From positions 1-11,723 of the forward strand of contig JBILNK010000139.1 of NCBI GenBank assembly GCA_044375105.1: DNA of 11,723 bases. The letters are read 5' to 3'. Positions 5,804 through 11,723 of this stretch are shown here, in pieces. The first letter of the stretch is position 1; each line of letters begins with the position of its first letter. Under the pieces are notes generated by a model. The model saw only the letters and a program-made list of their open reading frames with translations. It was not told the origin of the DNA and made no database searches. The stretch is from JBIKLM01 sp044375105. GTDB taxonomy: Bacteria > Planctomycetota > UBA1135 > GCA-002686595. The translations under genes were made by a program, and so were the position numbers.

Positions 5804-7639
5804 ATGGCTTGTTCCGACGCGGACGCCCCGGCGGGCGTGGCCGCCCGTTCCCTCGATCTGTCCCCGCGCCAGCCCAGCGAAGGCCCCTTCCCGCTCTCGA
5901 CCCTGCGGCACTCGGTGTCGCACCTGATGGCCTCGGCCGTCGAGAAGCTCTTCCCCGGCACCAAGTTCGGCTTCGGGCCGGCCATCGAGCACGGGTTCTA
6001 TTACGACATGGAGGTGCCGGCGCCGCTCGAGGAGTCGGACCTGCGCCGCATCGAGAAGGAGATGCGCCGCATCGCCCAGCAGAGCCCCAAGCTCGAGTGC
6101 CGCGAGCTCTCGCGCGAGGAAGCCAAGGCGACCCTGGCCGCCAAGGGGCAGGACTACAAGGTCGAAGCGATCGACCTGATCCCCGCGGAAGAGAAGATCA
6201 CCTTCTATTCCCACGCCGGCTGGAGCGACCTGTGCGAGGGGCCCCACGTGGATCGCCTCGACCGCCCCTTCGCCTTCAAGCTGCTCAGCGTGGCCGGCGC
6301 CTACTGGCGCGGCGACGAGCGGCGCCCGATGCTGCAGCGCATCTACGGCACGGCGTTTTGGACCGAGGAGGACCTGAACGCCCACCTGGCCTGGCTCGAG
6401 GAGGTCAAGCAGCGCGACCATCGGCGCATCGGCGTCGATCAGGACCTGTTCTCGGTGCACCCCGAGGCGGGCCCCGGGTTCGTCTTCTGGCACCCGCGCC
6501 TCGGCATCGTGCGCAAAGAGATCGAGGACTTCTGGTGGGCCGAGCATCGCAAGCGCGGCTATCAGCCGGTCTACAGCCCGCACGTCAGCCGCGAGAATCT
6601 GTTCGCGGTCTCCGGGCACCTCGAGAACTACGCCGAGATGATGTACGCCCCGATGGAGATCGAGGGCGCGCCCTATCGGGTCAAGCCGATGAACTGCCCG
6701 GGGCACATCCTGATCTACCAGACCCGCGGGCGCTCCTACCGCGAGCTGCCCCAGCGCTGGGCCGAGCTGGGCACCGTGTATCGCTACGAGAAGTCCGGCG
6801 TGGTGCACGGCATGCTGCGCGTGCGCGGCTTCACCCAGGACGACAGCCACATCTTCTGCACGCCCGAGCAGCTGCCCGACGAGATCGCCGGGGTGCTCGA
6901 CCTGGTGCGCCTGATGATGTCGACCTTCGGCTATCGCTTCACGGCCTACCTGGCCACCCGGCCGGAGAAGGCCATCGGCGCGCCGGAGATCTGGGACAAG
7001 GCCCTCGAGGCCCTGCGTCGCGGGGCCGAGCTGGCCGGCATCCCGCTGGAGCTCGACGAGGGCGGGGGCGCGTTCTACGGCCCCAAGATCGACTTCAAGG
7101 TCAAGGACGCCATCGGCCGCGAATGGCAGAACTCGACCGTGCAGTGCGACTTCAACCTGCCCGAGCGCTTCGACCTGTCCTACACCGACCGGGACGGCCT
7201 GAAGAAGCGTCCGATCATGATCCACCGCGCGGTGCTCGGCAGCCTGGAGCGCTTCGTGGGCGGTTTGATCGAGCACTACGCCGGCAAGTTCCCCTTCTGG
7301 CTGGCGCCCGAGCAGGTGGCGGTGATCCCGATCCGCGAGGAGCACGGCGACTACGCGCGGCGCGTGGCCCAGCGCCTGCGCGCCGAAGGCCTGCGCGTCC
7401 AGTGCATGGACGATCCGAGCCACATGAACAAGCGCATCAAGCAGGCCCAGGCCGAGCAGGTGCCGTTCATGCTGATCGTCGGCGAGCGCGAGGCCCAGGA
7501 CGGCACCGCGGCGGTGCGGCCCCGCGGAACCCGCGCCCAGGAGGTGCTCCCGATCGACGCCTTCCTGGCCATGGCCCTCGAGCTGCGCCGGACGCGGGCC
7601 CTCGAGCTGCCGCGGCTTTCCGGCGGCGAGGGCGCCTGA
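5804..7639 (+). CDS. thrS: Threonyl-tRNA synthetase lacking the TGS domain
   Basis: Class II synthetase that charges tRNA-Thr with threonine and hydrolyses mischarged Ser-tRNA-Thr. The 611-aa protein has, in order, the N2 editing domain with H36-x3-H40 and C144-x3-H148 (LCEGPH); the catalytic core with zinc ligands C298 (MNCPGH), H349 (DDSHIF) and H474 (MIHRA); motif 2 (YRYEKSG...RVRGFTQDD); motif 3 (HRAVLGSLERF); and a C-terminal anticodon-binding domain from about residue 500. Ligand spacings match E. coli ThrRS within a residue (C334, H385, H511). The ubiquitin-like N-terminal TGS domain is absent: only about 35 residues precede the editing motif, and a stop at 5777-5779 in the same frame rules out a longer start. 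The start has no Shine-Dalgarno. The gene is followed by sulfatase-like genes instead of infC-rpmI-rplT. Confidence 0.96.
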   Translation: MACSDADAPAGVAARSLDLSPRQPSEGPFPLSTLRHSVSHLMASAVEKLFPGTKFGFGPAIEHGFYYDMEVPAPLEESDLRRIEKEMRRIAQQSPKLECRELSREEAKATLAAKGQDYKVEAIDLIPAEEKITFYSHAGWSDLCEGPHVDRLDRPFAFKLLSVAGAYWRGDERRPMLQRIYGTAFWTEEDLNAHLAWLEEVKQRDHRRIGVDQDLFSVHPEAGPGFVFWHPRLGIVRKEIEDFWWAEHRKRGYQPVYSPHVSRENLFAVSGHLENYAEMMYAPMEIEGAPYRVKPMNCPGHILIYQTRGRSYRELPQRWAELGTVYRYEKSGVVHGMLRVRGFTQDDSHIFCTPEQLPDEIAGVLDLVRLMMSTFGYRFTAYLATRPEKAIGAPEIWDKALEALRRGAELAGIPLELDEGGGAFYGPKIDFKVKDAIGREWQNSTVQCDFNLPERFDLSYTDRDGLKKRPIMIHRAVLGSLERFVGGLIEHYAGKFPFWLAPEQVAVIPIREEHGDYARRVAQRLRAEGLRVQCMDDPSHMNKRIKQAQAEQVPFMLIVGEREAQDGTAAVRPRGTRAQEVLPIDAFLAMALELRRTRALELPRLSGGEGA

Positions 7640-7958
7640 GGCGGCTCCCATGGGGACCCGCGGGCTGAGCCCGGGCCCTGGGTCGGCCGGCGCCTCGAGC
7701 GCTGGCCGCCCGGCGGCCGCCGCTGGCCCGCCGGCCTGCGATCCCGGGGCCGAATTCGTGAGCGGCGGCGCGCCGCCCGTGCGCCGCGCTGTCGAAGCGC
7801 CTCGAAGCGCCCGTGTTGGGCGTTCCGCGCCGCAGAGGGCGGGCCAGTCGCGCGCGGGGGGGGCTTTCCCCGCGGCGCGCACCTCGCGTGCGCCCTTGGC
7901 CGGGGCTGCCGCAGGCAGGGCGGCTGCGGCGCTCGCGCCGATCCTTGCGCTTGCTGCG
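7640..7958 (+). other. Open but non-coding-looking stretch between thrS and the sulfatase fold, with a strong GC hairpin
   Basis: This stretch is open in the frame of the next gene but uses many codons that neighbours avoid (GCT, CCT, CGT, AGG, CTT, GTT) and translates to Ala/Gly/Pro/Arg-rich low complexity. It contains CGCGGGG (7853-7859) pairing with CCCCGCG (7868-7874), including a run of eight Gs at 7856-7863. It may be an untranslated leader or the 3' end of the thrS transcript rather than protein. Confidence 0.4.
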
Positions 7959-9401
7959 TTGATTGCGTTCGGTGCGGCCGCGTCGAGCAGAGCGACCCGC
8001 CGCGCCGGCCGGCGCCTGGGGCGGCGGCCAGGCTGGAGCCTGCTCGGCCTGGGCCTGCTGGGGGCCTGCGCAGCCGAGCCCCCGCCCGCGCAGCGCCCCG
8101 ACCTGGTGCTGCTGAGCCTCGACACCCTGCGCGCCGATCGGCTCTCGACCTACGGCCACCACCGACCGACGCCGTTCCTCGATCGATTCGGGGCCGAGGG
8201 CCTGGTCTTCGAGCACGCCTACGCCTCGGCGCCGCACACCGCGCCGAGCCACATGAGCCTGTTCACCGGCCTCGATCCGGCGGCCCACGGCATCCCCAAC
8301 GTCAACGCGCGCTCGGAGCGCTTCCCGCGCCTCAGCGCCGACATCGAGACCCTGCCCGAGGTGCTGAAGGCGGCTGGCTATCGCACCGCGGTGCTGTCCG
8401 ACGGCGGCAACCTGGCCCCGGAGCTGGGCTTCGACCGCGGCTTCGAATGGCGCCAATTCGGGCCCGAGCGCTGGGGCTTGCGGCTCGATTCCATGGACGA
8501 GGTGCTGTCCGAGGTGCCCGCGCACGAGCCCCTGTTCCTGTTCGTGCACGCCTATCTGACCCATGCGCCCTACCTGCCGGGCAAGGCCTTCGTGGGCCGC
8601 TACACGGACCCGGCCTATGGCGGCGAGTTCCGCCGGCGTTACGAAGCCGCCGCGGGCGTGCTGACGCCGGCCCACGCCGGCGCCGCGGCCAGTTTCCTCG
8701 AGCCCTTCGAGGGCCTGGGGGCAGCGGACCTGCGCTACCTCTCGGATCTCTACGACGAGGCGGTGGCCAGCGCCGACGATTGCGCGCGGCGCCTGTTCGC
8801 GCGCCTCGAGGCCGGGCGCCCGGGAAGCGCGCGGCTCGAGGTTGTGCTCTCGGACCACGGCGAAGAATTCCTGGAGCACGGCCGGCTCGGCCATCGCTTC
8901 GGACTCGGCCTCGAGCTCCTGCGCGTGCCGCTGCTGATGCGCGGCGCGGGCCTCGAGCCCCGGCGCGTCGCCGACCCGGTCGGGCTGGTGGCCCTGCCGA
9001 ACACGCTGCTGGCCCTGCTCGGTTTCGAGGCGCGGCCCTTCGCCGAGCCCGGCTTCGAGGCCCTGGCTCGGGATCCGGCGGCGCGCGAAGAGCGCGCCTG
9101 GTTCCAGCAGCTGCTGGGCCGGCCGGAGACCGGCTCGATCGAGGGCCTGATCGTCGGCGGGCTGCAGCGCGCGGATTTCAGGCTCCCCGAGGGCCTCGAG
9201 GTGCGTTACGCGGACCTCGAAACCGGCGACCTTCCGGCGCCCGTGGGCGCGCTGGCTGAGGAGCTGGCCGGGCGCCTCAGAGCCCGCGGCGAGCTGAACC
9301 AGGACCGGCTGCGCGCGCACCCGCTGGGCGCCAGCCTGCCTCTGAGCCAGGAGCAGCGCGAGAACTTGACGCGGCTCGGGTACGTGGGGGAGGGTCGCTG
9401 A
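7650..9401 (+). CDS. Sulfatase-like lipoprotein with Thr in the nucleophile position (first of tandem pair)
   Basis: Alkaline phosphatase/sulfatase-fold hydrolase or transferase, probably a lipoprotein acting outside the cytoplasm. From the ATG at 7650 it has 583 aa: a low-complexity N-terminal stretch, RRPGW followed by a hydrophobic segment and lipobox LGAC (C140), metal-site LSLDTLRADRLS (D158), T197-A-P-S-H-M-S-L-F-T-G with PAAHG, HAYLTHAPYLP, and LSDHGEEF (D402, H403), then EHGRLGHR. Formylglycine sulfatases have C/S-x-P-x-R here; Thr cannot be converted to formylglycine, so sulfate-ester hydrolysis by that mechanism is unlikely, and a phospho-transfer or hydrolase role is possible. It ends with the LTRLGYVGEG tail common in such proteins. 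The lipobox would normally lie within 40 residues of the start, so translation may begin later, for example at TTG 7959; 7650 is the longest option, 10 bases after thrS and behind a weak GAGG. Confidence 0.8.
   Translation: MGTRGLSPGPGSAGASSAGRPAAAAGPPACDPGAEFVSGGAPPVRRAVEAPRSARVGRSAPQRAGQSRAGGAFPAARTSRAPLAGAAAGRAAAALAPILALAALIAFGAAASSRATRRAGRRLGRRPGWSLLGLGLLGACAAEPPPAQRPDLVLLSLDTLRADRLSTYGHHRPTPFLDRFGAEGLVFEHAYASAPHTAPSHMSLFTGLDPAAHGIPNVNARSERFPRLSADIETLPEVLKAAGYRTAVLSDGGNLAPELGFDRGFEWRQFGPERWGLRLDSMDEVLSEVPAHEPLFLFVHAYLTHAPYLPGKAFVGRYTDPAYGGEFRRRYEAAAGVLTPAHAGAAASFLEPFEGLGAADLRYLSDLYDEAVASADDCARRLFARLEAGRPGSARLEVVLSDHGEEFLEHGRLGHRFGLGLELLRVPLLMRGAGLEPRRVADPVGLVALPNTLLALLGFEARPFAEPGFEALARDPAAREERAWFQQLLGRPETGSIEGLIVGGLQRADFRLPEGLEVRYADLETGDLPAPVGALAEELAGRLRARGELNQDRLRAHPLGASLPLSQEQRENLTRLGYVGEGR
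8238..8290 (+). repeat. 53-nt segment shared with the second sulfatase-like gene (9800-9852)
   Basis: The DNA coding for TAPSHMSLFTGLDPAAHG is identical between 8238-8290 and 9800-9852 except for one silent change (C/G at offset 33). Further similar DNA blocks occur around HAYLTHAPYLP and LSDLYDEAV. This marks the two genes as tandem duplicates, or as maintained by gene conversion. Confidence 0.8.
9386..9394 (+). promoter_or_regulatory. Shine-Dalgarno sequence for the second sulfatase-like gene
   Basis: GGGGGAGGG ends six bases before the ATG at 9401, whose A is the last base of the previous gene's TGA. This supports translational coupling and the 9401 start, although the same bases also encode the conserved C-terminal Gly-Glu-Gly of the first gene. 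Confidence 0.5.
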
Positions 9402-10978
9402 TGGAGTTTTCAGGCGGCTCACGCGCTGCTCGGTGGCTCGCGCGACCTGGATCCGCGGCCGATTCGCACCGGATCCTGGAAACGCCCCCGGGGGAGTTCC
9501 CGCGGACGCTTCGGCGCGGCGCCGCCGCCAAGGCTCGCCGGCGCTCCGCGTTGGTCCTCTCGCTGGCCTTGGCCGCGGGGGCGTCGGCCCGCGCCCCTCT
9601 GGGCTCTCTGGCGCTGGCGCTGCTGTGCGCCTGCTCCGAGCAGCAGCCGCCCGCCCGCGATCTGGTGCTGATCAGCCTCGACACCCTGCGCGCCGACCGG
9701 CTCTCGTGTTACGGCGCGGCCCGCCCGACCTCGCCGGCCATCGACGCCCTGGCGGCCCGGGGGCTGCGCTTCGCATTCGCCGAGGCGCCCGCCTCGCAGA
9801 CCGCGCCGAGCCACATGAGCCTGTTCACCGGGCTCGATCCGGCGGCCCACGGGGTGGTCAACGTGATGGCCTCCGGGCAAACCCTGCCGGTTCTGAGCCC
9901 CGCCGTGCGCACCCTGCCCGAGGCCCTCTCGACGGCCGGCTTCGTCTGCGCCGCGCTCTCGGACCGCGGCAATCTGATGCCCGAGATGGGCTTCGGCCGC
10001 GGTTTCGAGCTGTCGCTGTTCGGGGTGCTCGATCCGGAGCCGCGCCAAAAGCGCCTGACCGAGCTCTTGGGCGAGCTCGACGGCGATCCCCGGCCCTTGT
10101 TCCTGTTCCTACACGCCTACCTGACCCACGCGCCCTACCTGCCGCCCAAGCCGTTCTACGGCCGCTTCCACGACCCGGCCTACGAGGGCGAGTTTCGCCA
10201 GCGCTACCAGGCCCTGCGCGGCCGGCCGCGCAGCCAGACCTTCCAGGAATCGGGCGCCTTCCTGGAAACCTGGCCCGAGCTCGCGCCCGCCGATCTGCGC
10301 TTCCTGTCGGATCTCTACGACGAGGCGGTGTCCTTCGCCGATCGGCAGGTCGAGCGCTGGCTCGAAGCGATCGCCGCCGCCCGCGGCTCTCGCGAGGCGC
10401 TGATCGTGCTGCTGTCCGACCATGGCGAAGAATTCCGCGAGCACGGTCGGCTGGGCCATCGCAATTCGCTGCATCGGGAGCTCGTCCACGTGCCGCTGAT
10501 CCTGGCTGGCGCGGGCCTGTCGCCGCGCACGATCGGCGAGCCCTTCGGCCTGGTGGATCTGCCGGCCACCCTGGCGGATCTGGTGGGGGCCCGCGGGCAC
10601 GGCCTGGCGGGCCGCTCCGTGGCCGGCGAGCTGCGGACCGGCGCGCCCCTGCCGGCCGGCGCGGTGCACGGCCAATTGCGCTCGGTCTTCAAGGGCGATC
10701 TGCTCGAAGCGGTGCGCCTCGGCGATTGGCGGCTGCTGCGCGAGCAGCGCGGCGGGACGCTCACGCACTCGCTCTACGACCTGGCCAGCGACCCGGGCGA
10801 AACCCAGCCCCGGGACGAGCCCGCGCGCGCGGATCAGCTGCGCGCCTTGCTCGAAGAGCGCCGCGCGCGCAACGCCGATCTGGCCCGGCGCTGGCCCGTG
10901 GGCGAGGCGCGCTTCGCCGATGCCGCGGGACGGTCCGAACTCGAGGCCCTGGGCTACACGCTCGAGCAGGAGCGCTGA
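9401..10978 (+). CDS. Sulfatase-like lipoprotein with Thr in the nucleophile position (second of tandem pair)
   Basis: Paralogue of the preceding gene, 525 aa. Basic residues (AKARRR) precede a hydrophobic stretch and lipobox LCAC (C78). The fold motifs follow: LISLDTLRADRLS (D94), T134-A-P-S-H-M-S-L-F-T-G with PAAHG, HAYLTHAPYLP, LSDHGEEF (D340, H341), EHGRLGHR, and the SLYDLASDPGE element typical of sulfatase C-terminal subdomains, which the first copy lacks. As in its partner, Thr replaces the formylglycine Cys/Ser and His the following Arg. Thr is the nucleophile in same-fold phosphotransferases such as EptA and LtaS, so phosphoester chemistry is possible; the substrate is unknown. The ATG overlaps the upstream stop (TGATG) behind GGGGGAGGG. 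Still, 77 residues before the lipobox Cys is long for a lipoprotein leader; TTG 9551 would give a more usual one. Likely anchored in the envelope. Confidence 0.83.
   Translation: MEFSGGSRAARWLARPGSAADSHRILETPPGEFPRTLRRGAAAKARRRSALVLSLALAAGASARAPLGSLALALLCACSEQQPPARDLVLISLDTLRADRLSCYGAARPTSPAIDALAARGLRFAFAEAPASQTAPSHMSLFTGLDPAAHGVVNVMASGQTLPVLSPAVRTLPEALSTAGFVCAALSDRGNLMPEMGFGRGFELSLFGVLDPEPRQKRLTELLGELDGDPRPLFLFLHAYLTHAPYLPPKPFYGRFHDPAYEGEFRQRYQALRGRPRSQTFQESGAFLETWPELAPADLRFLSDLYDEAVSFADRQVERWLEAIAAARGSREALIVLLSDHGEEFREHGRLGHRNSLHRELVHVPLILAGAGLSPRTIGEPFGLVDLPATLADLVGARGHGLAGRSVAGELRTGAPLPAGAVHGQLRSVFKGDLLEAVRLGDWRLLREQRGGTLTHSLYDLASDPGETQPRDEPARADQLRALLEERRARNADLARRWPVGEARFADAAGRSELEALGYTLEQER
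9449..9501. repeat. Two adjacent palindromic elements at the start of the second sulfatase-like gene
   Basis: GGATCCG (9449-9455) and CGGATCC (9470-9476) form a 7-bp inverted repeat around 14 bases. Immediately after, 9478-9501 is a 24-base near-palindrome centred on CCCCCGGGGG, with 10 of 12 base pairs matching. They lie between the annotated ATG (9401) and the hydrophobic leader. They could be an operator or hairpin if this stretch is really intergenic. Confidence 0.5.
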
Positions 10979-11280
10979 AGCCGGCCTGCGCCGCGCCGGG
11001 CCCCGCCCGCCGGCGACAGCCGCCCCGCGGGCGCTCCGATCGCGGGCCGGGGCCGCGCCGCTTGTCGGAGCAACCCCCGCGGCCGGGCCTGCCGCTCGTC
11101 CGCCCCCTTCGCTTCCCGCGGCCCGGCCCTGCGCCGGCGGCCCGCCGCTGGGCCGGGCCCGGCGGAAGGCCGGGTGCGATCGGCGTCCCGCGGGCGGAGT
11201 CGGGATCGAACTCGGACCGAAAGCGCCTAAGCTCCAGCGTCCCGTCGACCCTCCGACCCGCCATGCAGCCCCACAATCCC
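10979..11280. other. GC-rich intergenic region upstream of the superoxide dismutase
   Basis: About 300 bases with no convincing gene on either strand. The first 200 bases are extremely GC-rich with many overlapping GGGCC/GGCCC palindromic runs; no stem is followed by a T-tract, so no terminator can be called. The last 80 bases are less extreme. They hold TCGAAC (11206-11211), 16 bases, then TAAGCT (11228-11233), a weak candidate -35/-10 pair about 48 bases before the ATG. Confidence 0.4.
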
Positions 11281-11723
11281 ATGCCCCTTCCGCTGCCCTC
11301 GGATGCGACCTTCGACCGCCGCAGCCTGCTGCTCTCCGCGGCGGGCCTCTCCGCGGCTGCCCTGGGGGGCCTGGCCCTGCCGGCCAGCGCCTGCGCCCGC
11401 CCGCGCGCCTCCGGCGCCGCCCTGAGCCAGGTCCGCGAGGTGCCCGAGGGCTTCACCCTGCCGGCGTTGCCCTACGGCTACGGCGAGCTCGAGCCCGTGA
11501 TCGGCAAGCGCATCATGGAGCTGCACCACGGCGCCCACCACAAGGCCTACGTCGACAAGCTCTGCGCCGCGATCGACAAGCACCCGGCCCTGTACGCCAA
11601 GGCGCCCGCGGAGCTGCTCGCCGACCTGTCGCAGGTGCCCGAGGACATCCGCCAGGCCGTGCGCGACCACGGCGGCGGCCATGTCAACCACAGCGCCTTC
11701 TGGCGCTGGATGGCCCCGCCCGC
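11281..11723 (+). CDS. Exported Fe/Mn superoxide dismutase (5' part, runs off the window)
   Basis: Iron/manganese-family superoxide dismutase, converting superoxide to peroxide and oxygen. The first 147 codons are present. The leader DRRSLLL plus a hydrophobic Ala/Leu/Gly stretch ending ASACA looks like a twin-arginine signal peptide, with either signal peptidase I cleavage or a weak lipobox. The SOD domain starts near residue 63 with LPALPYGYGELEP, followed by LHHGAHHKAYV: H82 corresponds to the first metal ligand, H86 and Y90 to the gateway pair. HGGGHVNHSAFW has H137 as the second metal ligand. The C-terminal D-x3-H ligands lie beyond the window, so metal preference cannot be judged. The ATG at 11281 is in frame; the ATG at 11264 is not. 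An extracytoplasmic location is inferred from the leader. No Shine-Dalgarno is seen. Confidence 0.93.
   Translation, partial: MPLPLPSDATFDRRSLLLSAAGLSAAALGGLALPASACARPRASGAALSQVREVPEGFTLPALPYGYGELEPVIGKRIMELHHGAHHKAYVDKLCAAIDKHPALYAKAPAELLADLSQVPEDIRQAVRDHGGGHVNHSAFWRWMAPP

Noticed and set aside
5714..8125. An 803-codon open frame on the minus strand, opposite thrS
   Set aside because: Its codons mirror the thrS frame, the translation is low-complexity, and thrS itself is unmistakable. Long antisense frames are expected at this GC content; the same holds for the 651-codon minus-strand frame at 7467-9422 and the long minus-strand frames opposite the arg genes.
11264..11266. ATG as the SOD start
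   Set aside because: It is out of frame with the SOD domain; the in-frame start is the ATG at 11281.

Overview
The window is very GC-rich (roughly 70% or more, with strongly G/C-biased third codon positions) and bacterial. All convincing genes lie on the + strand. The genes suggest an environmental Gram-negative-type bacterium: two lipobox-bearing sulfatase-fold proteins, a superoxide dismutase behind a twin-arginine-like leader, and an arginine cluster resembling Xanthomonas/Bacteroidetes versions. Only argB and the second sulfatase-like gene have a clear Shine-Dalgarno sequence. A high-GC Planctomycetota or Myxococcota-like lineage would fit, but this is inference and no feature settles it.

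Layout. (1) 44-4655 is an arginine biosynthesis cluster: an ArgD-type acylornithine aminotransferase, an ArgB acylglutamate kinase and an ArgE-type M20 deacylase, joined by 4-base stop/start overlaps. A roughly 200-base gap follows, holding a four-copy 17-nt repeat with a 35-36-nt period, and then argH. The kinase carries HGAGPQ and the deacylase and lyase resemble the Xanthomonas/Bacteroidetes forms, so the pathway may carbamoylate an N-acylornithine and deacylate N-acylcitrulline late. The transcarbamylase, ArgG and ArgC are not in the window and may lie upstream. (2) 4767-5779 is an unrecognised membrane-anchored protein that appears to change reading frame between about 5220 and 5310. (3) 5804-7639 is threonyl-tRNA synthetase without the N-terminal TGS domain but with intact editing, catalytic zinc and anticodon-binding parts. 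(4) 7650-10978 is a tandem pair of related lipoproteins of the sulfatase/alkaline phosphatase fold, with Thr in place of the formylglycine-forming Cys/Ser (TAPSH instead of CxPxR). Both are preceded by open but non-coding-looking sequence with hairpins or palindromes. (5) 10979-11280 is a GC-rich intergenic stretch. (6) 11281 to the window end is the 5' part of an exported Fe/Mn superoxide dismutase.

The arginine genes act together: transamination, phosphorylation, deacylation and argininosuccinate cleavage. The two sulfatase-like proteins are probably co-transcribed (the second ATG overlaps the first stop), act at the cell envelope and have unknown substrates. I see no rRNA, tRNA, CRISPR array, insertion sequence or integrase. 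The points most worth a second look are the repeat array before argH, the inferred N-acylcitrulline route and the Thr-type lipoprotein pair.
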